DNA of 64,000 nucleotides, taken from the NCBI GenBank assembly GCA_030685235.1, contig MU839261.1, positions 1 through 64,000 of the forward strand, written 5' to 3'. This DNA is from Copromyces sp. CBS 386.78 (taxonomy: Eukaryota > Ascomycota > Sordariomycetes > Sordariales > Sordariaceae). Below are positions 45,760-57,168 of the stretch, one piece after another. The position numbers were made by a program, and so were the translations under genes. The notes under the pieces were generated by a model that did no database searches, was not told the DNA's origin, and saw only the letters and a program-made list of their open reading frames with translations. Numbering within the stretch: position 1 is the first letter of the stretch; each line of letters begins with the position of its first letter.

Positions 45760-47690
45760 TAGGCTAAAGAGGAGGTGGAAAAGAAGAAATTAGAAAATAT
45801 TAAGGCTACTAAAGCTTATAAAGACTTGGCTAAAGAACTCTAAGAATTTAGGGCAGCCGGTAGTACGCCCATAGAAGAATTCGAAGATATACGGGGTAAA
45901 TTACTAGGGTTAAAGAAGTAGGCGAAAGAAGTTAGAAGAAAATTAGCAAATATTATAGATACTGCCAATAGAGCCGAAACAGCCTTTAATAAAATATTTA
46001 ACGAACAGACCGCTAAGGTTAAAAAAATTATCTAAGCCCCGGATAACAACGACGACGACGAATTATCCGACCTTGCGGAGGATATAATCCTCGAAACCCT
46101 TCGCGAAAATACTACCGCCGAAAAGCGGAGGGTTGCTCTCCTCGCGGAGGCAAAGAAGAAGGACTAGGGCAATAGTAAGGGTAATAATAATAGTAAAGGC
46201 AATAGTAAAGGCAAAGGTAAGGGCAAGGTTATTCGTAGGGAGGAAGAAGAGGATAAGGAGGATGAACTCTTCTTTAGTGAGGGAAGAGAAGAGGATAAAG
46301 AGGATTATAATAAAGATAAAGATAGGGGTAAGGAAAAGCCGGCCAAGGTTAATACCAATTGAATATTATAATAAATATAATAAGAAAATATTATATTAAC
46401 GTATTATAATATTTATAGTCGAAGAGGTAGTAGTTACTTTCGGGGGCAACCAATATATAGGCCCGCGAAAGCCGGAAGGGTAAAACCGGCTAGGGCCTAG
46501 TTCGGAAGTCGGAAGATTTTACGGGCTAGGATCTTAACTAGGCCTAGATCGACGCTATTATCGAAGACGAGCAAGCCCTTTACGATAAGCTTTTTAATAA
46601 AGCGGCCTAGCAAATCTTCCTCTACTACCGGAGTATTCCGGATAGGGAGTTCAAGGTATAATAATTCGGAATATAATATTATTATTTAGTATATTGGATA
46701 CTAATAAATTTGTATAGTTAGATTATTACTTCTATATATAGGGATATCGATAAATATTCTTCGCAATATAATAAGGCTCGTAGAATTTTAATAAATATAA
46801 GTAAGAATAATAAGAATTATATTTTAAAGATAATAGAAGTAAGTACTTACTATTATTTATCGCTGGAAATAATGAATAATTATTAATATAATAAATTATT
46901 ATTATAGTAATTTATTTATAAGTAGGCTAAGGACCCCGAGTATACTAATATCTTCAATTTTAAATATAACTTTGAAGAAGATAGGTTATATAACGAGACC
47001 GACAAATTATAATTGATTTAGAACTTCGAGAAGGTCTGGACTTAAATATAGGGCCGCATCAACTTCGAAAAGTCCTATAAATTAGGCAAATTTTATATTG
47101 AGGGTAAATTGTATAATCTATTAATTTAACATTGTAGTATATTGTGATATTAAAGTATTAACGAATATTATTATAGAAATATTTAAATTAGTAGCTTATA
47201 AAGTAGCCGAATATTACCAGGTAAAGGACGCCGAAATCGCTAAAGGCATTTCGGAATTTACTACTAGTATTGGCCGCCGTTTTATTATATTAAAATTTTA
47301 TAACGACCTAGCCTATTTAAATAGTAAATTAAACGGTTAACGTTATAGTAGTTATATACTTCTTAATATATTAGTTATAGATAGTATTAATATATAGTAA
47401 TTCGTATTTAAATTTCAAGAATATTAGGCCCCGGCACTTTAAAATAATTTTTAATAGGTTAAATCGCCGTCGTACCCCTAAGAGGAGGTCGGAGGAGGAT
47501 ATCGCCGCTAATTTAAATATATTTATTCATATTTAATTATATTTGTATTTTATAATATTATCGGCCGTATATTAATAATTATATAATATAGTTCGCGCTA
47601 AAATTCGTTGTATTATTCCGCCCCCCAATAACGCCCCTCCCAGTATTATCGACGACGACGATTCTAATACCCTAGTGGACTTTTAATCCC
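45760..47690 (+). pseudogene. RIP-destroyed multi-exon gene or transposon ORF
   Basis: The plus strand keeps coding-like stretches with scattered RIP-type stops. A highly charged, coiled-coil-like part (about 45760-46360) includes EEFEDIRGKLLGLKK and ends in a Lys/Glu/Asp-rich tail. A block near 46560-46660 (EDEQALYDKLFNK) runs into a GTATAA donor-like site. Another block lies at about 46960-47110 (NFEKVW, INFEKSYKLGKFYIEGKLY). A final stretch (about 47605-47685) reads PPPNNAPPSIIDDDDSNTLVDF before a stop. The original function is not recognisable. It could be a captured host gene or an accessory transposon ORF. Confidence 0.5.
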
Positions 47691-48099
47691 CACCCCCCTC
47701 GCCTCTCTACCCCCGGCTCTTTTCGGTATTCTATATCGGTATTTTATATTGGTGTTCTATGTCGGTATTCTATATTTGTGTAATATTTCTTTATATAATA
47801 TTTCTTTATATGATATTTCGTATTATAGTCCGTAATTTCGTTCTCTTTTTTAGCTGTTTAATACGAATAATTTCTTCTTTAGGCGCCTAAACTCTAATTC
47901 AACTTATATATAATATTAATAATTATTATTCCTATATAACTAGGTTTATTTTATTAATATCGGGAGTGAATATTAATTTAAAAAAAGAAAGGGACCTCTT
48001 TTATTACTAGTATTAGTATTGTAGGCGCTAGATTCTATTCAACGCTGTTAAAATCAATTCTAATATAAAAGAAAAGGTTAATTATTTATAGTATAGTTT

Positions 48100-51000
48100 A
48101 ATATTATTAATTAGTCGTCTAGTATTAACTTAAGTCGCACCCGCAACCCCCTGCGGCCTAGATTTTAACCTTCGAAGGTACTATTTACCCGTAGGTAGTA
48201 GAACGACGCGGTATATTGGGACTTTTAGTAGGATTTACGCGTTTTGAAGGATTTACTATTAAGTAGATAATACCGGTTGATTAGCTAGCTAATAGGTAGG
48301 ATATAGGGGACTTACGAAAGTACGTTTATTGCGACAAATATTATAAGTAATTATGATTATATTAGGATTACTCTATTCCTAATTATTAGGAAGCGGCTAT
48401 TATAAATATCGAAATATATTATACTTAGTAGAAGGCTAGTATAATCGTATTGACGGAGGCGGCAAGCTATAGTAAAATTCTTCTCAGCTTCAAACTCTAG
48501 TTGCGGTATTAGTCGCGACGGTTTTACAAATATTTATATTCTAATAAAATAATATAAAGAAATGTACTTTAATTATTACGCGAATAAGATTAGCGCAGTT
48601 ACGTATATTAATTACTATTATAGTAGGCTACTAAATATTGTACTTTTCTTAATTATTAACTATTACCGTATTACGCCATTGCCGTATAATTATAATAATA
48701 GGCGGGAATTATAAAGGGTTGCCCGCTTCTTCTAAAATATAATTATTAGCCTACTTTTAATTTTTTTCTAAATCGGTTCGTTCTAATTAATTACCTACGA
48801 AAGTAGTTTAACTATATAGTAAATTCGAGTACCCTTCGCGCTTATTTCTATTTAATTGAATTTTTCCGTCGTTTTTTTTACTAGTATTATCCCAATTCGT
48901 TATTTACTCCGCTACCCTTTATATTTATACTATAGAGCCGTTACGCGGTTATTGCCGTAGAGGCGATTATCCGATATTATTATATTTTAGAGAATAATAT
49001 TAATAGGCACCCTAATTCTAGCCTTGGATAGGATAAGGCGAAAACGATAGTAATTTAAGCGCGACGACGAATCTAATAGTAATGACCGGCAGCTTCCGCG
49101 ACGGCCCTGGTTAGGGTTACTATAGCCTACGCCGTTAATTAAATTGAGCGACGACGATAACGACGATTATAACCCCGCTATAGTAGATCCTATTATTGCC
49201 GCGGCCTCGAATAATAAATTTTCGCCCTCTTCTTCGTCTTCGTCCTTATTGTCGCTTAATTATTATAGTAGCGATTATAATATAATTGATATTGATGCGG
49301 CTCCTTTTAATTATAATAATAATAGTAATAATAAAGGAGATATAAATATAGATAATAATTCGGGGTTATTATCGGTTAATTTAATTTAGTTTAGTAGTAT
49401 TATATTAGTCCGGTAATTAATTTACTTTAGCGTAGATTTCTAGACTTAGTAACGATTTTAATTGTAATTTTAATAATAATTCCGATGCGTTATTAATTAA
49501 CGAAAACCTTCTTATTATAGTTGATTATTAAAATTCCGTCGAAGTATATAATAACGAAGTCGACGAATTAGACGATATTGCAAAGGATTTAGACTAGTTA
49601 GGCTTTAATAATAGTATTAGCGACGTATTTACCGCCGCCGCCGCCGCTACTAACTACGGTTATAAAGAGCCGGAGCTAGATATTTACCCCGAATTTACTA
49701 GGTCCGAATCTGTTAAGTTTGAGTATTGATAATACCCTAATTTGATAGATTTTTAATTCGGATGGGGATTAATATATATAGTCAACGGGGTTTCGAATAA
49801 GTAGTATTCGACCTATCGGTAGTTTTTCCAAGTCTTTAAGTATAACCCGTAGGTTAAAAGCGAAGAGTTAAATAGTATATTATTTAATTTGAAAACGTTT
49901 AAACGACGCGTACGTAAAGTAATACCATATTTTAATATACGGACTATAAAGAATTTAATATTTAACCCTAAGACATTATCTTCTTTACGAAGAAATATTA
50001 TTCGATTGAGAGGAGAGACGCCTATTTAAGACTTTTATATTATTAACCCTATCGATATTTACCGTTATATAATATAATCCCCAAAGCTTATCGATAAAAT
50101 GTATTAAAGCTTTACTAAATTAATAGATAATTTAATAAAAGTTTAGTATAATGCGTAATAGGCTAGTTCAATTTGTATAACTAACGGCCAATTCGTATAT
50201 TACCCTCTTTTCGCCAATAATTCCTTAATATAACTAATCTTCTTAAGAGATTTTATTGAGTTCGAATATACGTATATCGACTATACGTATTATTATCGTC
50301 CTTAGGATAGTAATAGTAAAATGTTATTGTATTCCGGTTAAATTAGAAGTATATATTGGGATTAGCGTACCTTTCGATTCTTAAAGGTCTAGCAACCGGG
50401 AATCCCTTATAACGCTTCGATTGTATATTATAATTAAAAGGGTAATATTATTTTACTTATTTTACGTTTTATTAGTCTTCGTACATTATCTAGTAAAAAT
50501 ATCGACATTAATCTATTAGAAGGGGATATTAACCTATTAGAATTAATTCTAGCTATAGATCTAATAGAATTAGTCGACCCAAATAAAGTTCGAAAAGGCC
50601 CGCTTAGCAATATTAAATTCGACTACTCCTATAGCAGCTATATTACTTTCGATAACGACCCTATATACGACGAGTTTATACTAGTAATTCGTTATACGTA
50701 CCTGAACATCGACAGCGCATTAATACTAGTTTGCAAAATGTCGCCGGTTCCTAGTAAATTCGAAGTACAGGAATTTGGTCGATAATTATTAATCGATTAA
50801 TTTGCGTACTAAAAATATAGTACAGTATATTCTATACTTATCTTTTAATATAATAATAGTTTTAGCCTTTATTAATCGATAATAAAATTAATTATAGGAT
50901 TATATATTCAGATTGTTACGCTACCCCGGCAAGAATATATTAAATAGATTAATATTTTTCCAGTCACGTTAAATCTATACGGGTCGAACTTCGAAGACGT

Positions 51001-53690
51001 AATATAAGTATTCGAACTATTAACTACGTTAGATAAAAGATATATTATAATTATACAGGATCAAAAGGTTAATATAGCAGCCCGCCGCGCGTACGAATCG
51101 TAACTATTTATTATAATATAATATTAATAGTATATTTACCAAATATTATTATACGCTCCGATTATCGCGTTAACAGGGGATATACTACAATAGAACGAAA
51201 GTAGTAGTATATTCGGAATAACTACTAATTTTAATTATCGCGAATACGAGACAATTGCTAATAAGCAGGGTACTATCGACAACTTATACATTCGGTTGAA
51301 TCGCGGCCACTTTAAATTCATTCGGTTACGCTATAAATTCGATATTAGCCGGAAATATATTAAGGATAAAAAGGCGTTCAATACTAACTATAATATATCG
51401 TTAAAACTACCTCCCGTCCGTTATATTGCTCCTACGCTAGATTTTGTTCGTAGCCGGCCAAATAATATTATTTATTCGGAATTTAAGGGTATTAGCGCTA
51501 ATCTTTATACGCTCCTATTAAATTTAATATTTAAACTAACTACCGCCGTCCGGTACTTTAAAATCTTATGGTAAATACCGTTCTATCTAAAATAATAACA
51601 TATTTAATCGCTATTTAATTAGAAGATATATAGCTTTTAAGAGTATACCCGATAGTCGGTTCTAATAATAATTATTAATTTAATATAGTTGGAAGAAGCC
51701 GACCTAAAAGTAGCCTTTATTCGTAGAATAAAATTAGTTTTCGATATTACGCTACTTCGGGTTAGCGAATTACTTATTAACTATAATATCGTAGCCCGTA
51801 TTACGGAATATTACCACAGTATTATTAATATTTTAATATTAATATTAGCTGGGGTAATTAAGATAAATATATTATTATCGGCGCCGTTTTTTAAACCCGA
51901 AGAACGTATATATAAATACGTCTATACAATAATCCGTACTAATAAGCGAATATTCTAATTAATATACGAAGTTATAGTCCGGTCGATATCGAAAACGGTC
52001 GTAAGTAACGTTGCGGATAGACGACGACTTAGGGCTAATATTATACCAGCTAGTTTATAAATTGGATCTTATTTAATAATATTAGCGATATTATAGTTGG
52101 CAAATCTTATAGTTAAGCCTATTATTAATACGGCCGCGGATGCCGTAGTAATAGCCGTTGCCGTCGTTAACGATATTAACGTTAATGTATTATTTATCGC
52201 TTAAAAAGCGATTAAATACCGTAGATAGGTAATTAAACCGAATATCTATACCGGCTTATATTATTTCGAAACCTTCTATCGATACGGATTAATATTATTA
52301 TTAATAATCTTATTTAGTAAATTCAAATATAAGTAAATATAAACTTCTATATCCTTTATAATTAATTGCGTATAGTTATAGTAAATGTAGGGTGTAGAAT
52401 ATTAAAATATTTTAACTCTATTAATTAGCGGTACTTATCCGGTTGTACGGGGCTATTAGGGTCGGTATATATAGGTAGTAATTATAATAGCGATTCGTAA
52501 TTAACCGAACACTTTTCTACTGCTAACCCCGTATAGGTTTACGCTATTAATTATATTATTTTATAGGACTAACCTATGTTTCTTTTCTGTAATACTATTT
52601 AATATCGGTATCTACTCTTACGAATAGTGCTAATATAGTATTCTTTTGTATATAGGGTCTAGAAGCTTATTATAATATATTAGAACTATTACGAACCCGA
52701 AAAGGACTATTTATTATATAAGAACCTTATATAATTAATCCGTTTTATATTATTAGATATATATAATGAAGAGCCGGATATAATTATATATTTTAAATAA
52801 TTAAAGGCGATAGCGCTAATACTATTTTTAAACCTTATTCCCGATTATAGTTTAGATTTATTACTGGACGACGTCGACGATAATAATAACTTTTTAAATA
52901 ATATTATTAATACTATATTTGATAATAAGTATAGAAACGTTAAAGTATTAGTATAAATAAAGGCGAACGTATACTGTAATACATTTAATTTTCCTAATTG
53001 TAATTAATAAATATTTTTAGCGTTTAGGGCTATATTATATAGAGTATACTAGTAGGAATATAACCGTAATATTATTACAATAGGGAATTAGTAAATTATT
53101 TAGTAGAAGAAGGTAGCTTTTAACGATAGGTGAGTATAGTACTTTATAGTGTAAATATTATAATAGGTATTAATTTATAATATATTAACTATTTGTCCTT
53201 CGATTAGCGTTTTAAATAGCGGCCGCCGGCGGATATTTTATTAGGGCGATTATATAATATACCGGTAATTAAGAGGCAACCCTACGTACGCGTAGTTAGA
53301 ATATATCTTTACCTATAATATAAATATTAGTAAGTGCGGCTATTGTTCACCTTAATATTTAGACTATTATAATACGTATTAACATTGAATTTTAGCGTAA
53401 TAGCGGCCGTACGGTAGAAGAGGTAATTAGTCCGGCAAGCTATATTATATCTTCTTCATTATTAAGCCCGTATCTGCGTATAGTGAATCGGAACTATTGA
53501 CCGGCCTTCCGATTATGTAGATCAACGCCGGTATTAATGCTAATTAAACGGATATTATAGAGAAATCCGTACAAGAGATTATTAGCCTGCCTGCGCTAGA
53601 GCGTAACGGGCTGTTTATAGTCCCATTTACCGTTAATAATTACAGCGTGCGTAAGATGTAAATAGATTTCGTAGAGTTTATACTAGACGA
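48100..53690 (+). mobile_element. Degenerate transposase, probably KDZ/Plavaka (CACTA-like) type
   Basis: Reading through stops on the plus strand gives one long damaged protein. 49144-49389 is an open, Ser/Asp/Asn-rich segment. 49860-50790 contains RRVRKVIPYFNIRTIKN and later FDYSYSSYITFDNDPIY. 50940-51300 contains NLYGSNFEDVI, then a 'LTGDILQ-NESS--FG' stretch similar to the 'GD-P' core of KDZ/Plavaka transposases. The open parts at 51296-51574 and 51689-51958 (APTLDFVRSRPNN, SEFKGISANLYTLLL, LEEADLKVAFIRRIKLVF) resemble the C-terminal region of the same group. Further damaged coding continues to about 53150. Family assignment is from remembered motif layout and is tentative; that it is a transposon-type relic is much firmer. 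Confidence 0.5.
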
Positions 53691-53752
53691 CCGACTGTTG
53701 TTTATTGATTAGTGTATTTAGTTTGTATGATAAGTACCGATATATCGTGAGT

Positions 53753-53948
53753 TGGAGCTAGGGCTAGAGCTGGAGCCGGGGCTAGAGTTAGAATTAGGGC
53801 TGGACGGAACCGGAAGGAACTGGAACCGGAACCGGAACCGGAACTGGAACCGGAACCGGAACCGGAACCGGAACCGGAACCGGAGCTGGAACCGGAGCTG
53901 GAACCGGAGCTGGAGCTGGAGCCGGGGCTGGAGCCGGGGCTAGAAGGA
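53753..53948. repeat. 6-bp minisatellite (GGAACC/GGAGCT)n
   Basis: About thirty units of GGAACC, GGAGCT and GGGGCT variants. It is clearly more GC-rich than the RIP block around it. On the minus strand it reads Ser-Gly repeats, but no gene is supported. Confidence 0.92.
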
Positions 53949-54228
53949 ACCGGGTAGGGACTATACCTACTTAAATCCACTAATTCCTATACGTAATTAT
54001 TACATTTGACTAATAAGTATATACATCGCTATTTTTCTTGGTAGTAATTTAAAGTAGTGGTTATTTTTGAGATAAGTTATTTCTATCAACGGTTATCTAA
54101 GAAAACTGTTTTTTAGGCAAGCAATTGAATATACTTTCCGCTATTTTTAACTACTAATAGCTTGGGTATTTATTGTTTGGGTTAGCTATTGGTTTTATTA
54201 ATTACTATATAAGTTAACCGTTGCATCA

Positions 54229-54372
54229 GTTAACTACTAGTTGAATTGAGTACTAGTTTTATTAACCGCTGCATAGGTTAATTACTGGTTGAATTGAGTA
54301 CTGGTTTTGTCAACCGCTACATAAGTTAACTGCTGGTTGAGTTGAGTGCTAGTTTTATCAACTGCTGTGAAT
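54229..54372 (+). repeat. Tandem repeat of 48 bp, three units
   Basis: Three 48-bp units start at 54229, 54277 and 54325, with cores such as TTGAATTGAGTACTAGTTTT and a shared 'AACCGCT-CATA' end. A decayed partial copy precedes them from about 54181. Units differ mainly by A/G and C/T changes, as RIP would produce. Confidence 0.85.
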
Positions 54373-54720
54373 ATTAATTATTGTTTTATTTAATTACCAG
54401 TAATTCTAGCGACTATATGCTTTAATTGCTTATATAACAGTCACTTAATTGAAATAGTAGTAATATCGCCAGCTATCTTTATAAGAAGCTTGCTATTGTA
54501 TTTATATTCATATAGATATATTCGTTAATTCTTGATTGAAATAACTCCTTGCCTTATGAATAGTGAACTGAAATAACTGAGATATTTGTCAGTAAATATT
54601 TTATTTAACACACATTCGAGTCAACTGTCAAATAATTTACTTATTAGTAATATAATTATCTAATAGGGATATAGCTGCTGTATATGCTTGCTACTGAATT
54701 TTTTTAAGCTGTTGCTAGTG

Positions 54721-56250
54721 CGGCTTATTCGCATAACTTTTCAATTTTTATTAACCATGTTACAATGGTCTCCATACCGCTTACCACCCCCCTATAAAAC
54801 TGGGTAAGAACATTGGCATCGGTGACATTGATGATGATCGCTCCTAATGACATTTGACAATGGAGCATGACGCATGGCGGGAGCAACCGACGAGGATATG
54901 CACCGTCAATCACTGACCGTCAATTTGGACATGCTCCGTGTCATCCGGTGTCAACTATTCTACACCGTGGCCAACGCCCGTGAATCCGGAACATCTTGAA
55001 GAAGAACCAACGTGGGAAAGTAGGTGACCAGAGAGGACTAAAGCAGAAATTCGAAGAGTCCATCACAGAACAGGTCAACAAGGCCGATAATGCTCGGAGC
55101 ATGGGGACAAATTTCAGACGGCGGCGCGCTATTTGCCAGAACTGTGCCAGACTGGCCCAAGCGTTCCCGCCCCGCCGGATGCTTCATTTGCGCGATGTCA
55201 AGCTAGAGGTAGCAACCACAGCCGGCCCTTCTTGGCCCCCGCCCAGTTATTTACTCTTTGACGGGGAAGCGATCCATTATCACTTGCAAGTGGAAGAAGG
55301 TCTAGGTCAGGGGCAGAAAGGTGAAGGGAGGGAGGGGATGATAAAATAAGGGCTCATCGGCATGCGCAAATGAGGCGCACTTGGGATTTGACAGCAAGCG
55401 TCATGCATCCAGAATTGAAGTGTACAAACACCACGTGAAGTACATGTCTGGAAATTGAAACGAGGGAAAGGAAAAAAAAAGTCCAATGATGCGGGGCGGC
55501 TGCGAGGGTCGCTCCTCGGTTGCTGTTTGGTCCAAAGGGACGCTCGAGATGCGTTGAAGGGCGGGTTTTTTTTTGCTTTCTGCCAGGAACAACGCACACC
55601 CAGACGGCAGACGCAGGTACCGTTCGGTTGTGGGCGACGCGACGATCCGGATTGGGTGACGACTGGAAAGAGGTGCCGAGCACGGGCAAGGGAACCCCGT
55701 CTTTTCTGGGCGCTCAATCTTAAAATTAAGGAGATTGGATGCTTGTGCACTTCAAGCGGCCAAGTACCTTCACCGCATGTTGCCGATGTAGGGGTACCTG
55801 TGGGCGCTTGCTAGGGTAACAAGCAGGTAGCAGCCAAAGAGGACCCAGTCGTTTCCCCAAAGTGGCTCCTTCCCCCCTCCCCCCAGGTTTATGTCCACTA
55901 CACACAGCGGTCGCCAGCTTCCCTTTCCAGGCGGTCCCAGGCTTGCGCAGGCTCCCCCCAAGGTCCGCCGTTAGCACGCTTGACTCCTCTTTGTCGGATT
56001 CTTATTTGATCCCCATCCACTCTCTCCCCATCACACTCCTTTTTGTTTCTCCTTCTTTTTCGCCTTCACCCCTAATCCAAAAACCTGCCGTTCCCTACAT
56101 ACAAACAAGAGTCTCGCTACTCTACGACATTCGTTTCTCAGCATCACCTACGTGACAGCCCTATTAACGACGCACGCGTCCTAAATACTTAATCGACACC
56201 TCCGACCGCCTCTACTCGATCGCGAAATTCATCAACACAAATCAGCCAAA
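54721..56250. other. Intergenic and promoter of the GPI-protein gene
   Basis: Normal composition resumes. An imperfect inverted repeat around GGAGCATG (near 54860) and CATGCTCC (near 54927) lies close to the border of the RIP block. A 117-codon frame at 54996-55349 has no supporting feature. The last 300 bp are pyrimidine-rich, as in promoters of expressed genes. Confidence 0.5.
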
Positions 56251-57168
56251 ATGCTTGTCAAGTCCTTCACTGCTCTGGCGGCTCTCGCCCTCGCCGCTCA
56301 GGCCGTCGCCGACCCCATCATCCGCACGCCCTACAGGGCCAACAAGATTCACAAGGCCTCGGTCCGTCAGTTGTTCGGTGTCGTCCGCCGCCAGGACAAC
56401 CCCGGGTACCAGCCCGAGCAGACCGTCTGCGGTACCGGCAACACCTGCTCTGAGGCTTGCGGTGCTGGTTTCGAGACTTGCGCGTCCAAGGACGACTCGG
56501 TTCACTGCTACAACCCCGCTGCCGCTCAGATCTGCTGCCCTAATGCTTCTGGCAGTAAGTTGCCCTGACTTGTTGACATGCGATCGAGAGACAATGATGC
56601 TGACTAGGCTTTTCCAGGCTCGTGCGATGCTGGCTACTACTGCGCTGCCGACAACGAGAAGGAGACTTGGTGCTGCCCCGATGGCATGGGCCTTGAGGAG
56701 TGCGCCGCCGCCTACGGTGTCGACTCCGGCCTTGTCTCCCAGACCGCCGAGGCCACCTCTACTTCCACCTCCACCACCTCCACCTCTACCTCTACCTTTA
56801 CCTCTACCAGCTCGACCTCCTCGGTCGCCACCTCCACCTCGACTTCCAGCACTGTCGTGAGCACCACTACCACCAGCAGCGTCGTTGTTATCACCACTAC
56901 CAGCACCTCCTCCGTCGTTGCTCTCTCGACCAGCTCGGTTGCTCTGAACACCACCTCGTCTGCTGCCGCCATCACCATCCCCGCTGTGTCCTCTTCCTCT
57001 GTCGTCCTCATCCCCACTGGCGGCGCACCTTCTGGTGCCAACGGCACCTCCGTCGTGGTTGTCTCTCCCCAGCCCACGCAGTCGGACATTGTCATTGGCG
57101 CCGGCAGCGTTGCCAAGCCCGCCGGTGCCTTCCTCCTGGCTGCCGCCGGTCTCGCCGCCCTTCTCTAA
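56251..57168 (+). CDS. GPI-anchored cysteine-rich cell-surface protein
   Basis: Exon 1 (56251-56554) and exon 2 (56618-57168) are joined across an intron at 56555-56617 (GTAAGT donor, CTGAC branch, TTCCAG acceptor, phase 1). The product has about 284 residues. A signal peptide (MLVKSFTALAALALAAQAVA) is followed by a short pro-segment ending VVRR, a likely Kex2-type site. A twelve-cysteine domain (from TVCGTGNTCSEACGAGFETC to GLEECAAAYG) comes next, then a Ser/Thr-rich stalk of about 100 residues that should be heavily O-glycosylated. The C-terminal hydrophobic tail (AGAFLLAAAGLAALL) lacks a cytoplasmic end, typical of GPI attachment. Strong C-ending codon bias suggests high expression. The role is probably in the cell wall or plasma membrane; the exact family is not known to me. 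Confidence 0.88.

Larger units (their letters stand above)
44040..54720. repeat. AT-rich RIP-mutated block (10.7 kb)
   Basis: AT content rises sharply near 44040 and falls back near 54720. Inside, CpA/TpG are scarce, TpA is abundant and almost every frame is broken by TAA/TAG, the pattern left by RIP in Neurospora-type fungi. The block contains relics of at least one multi-exon gene and one transposase and several tandem repeats, listed separately. No intact gene of useful length was found. Confidence 0.9.

Noticed and set aside
53702..53980. Minus-strand Ser-Gly repeat protein
   Set aside because: Produced by translating the GGAACC minisatellite; no gene structure around it.
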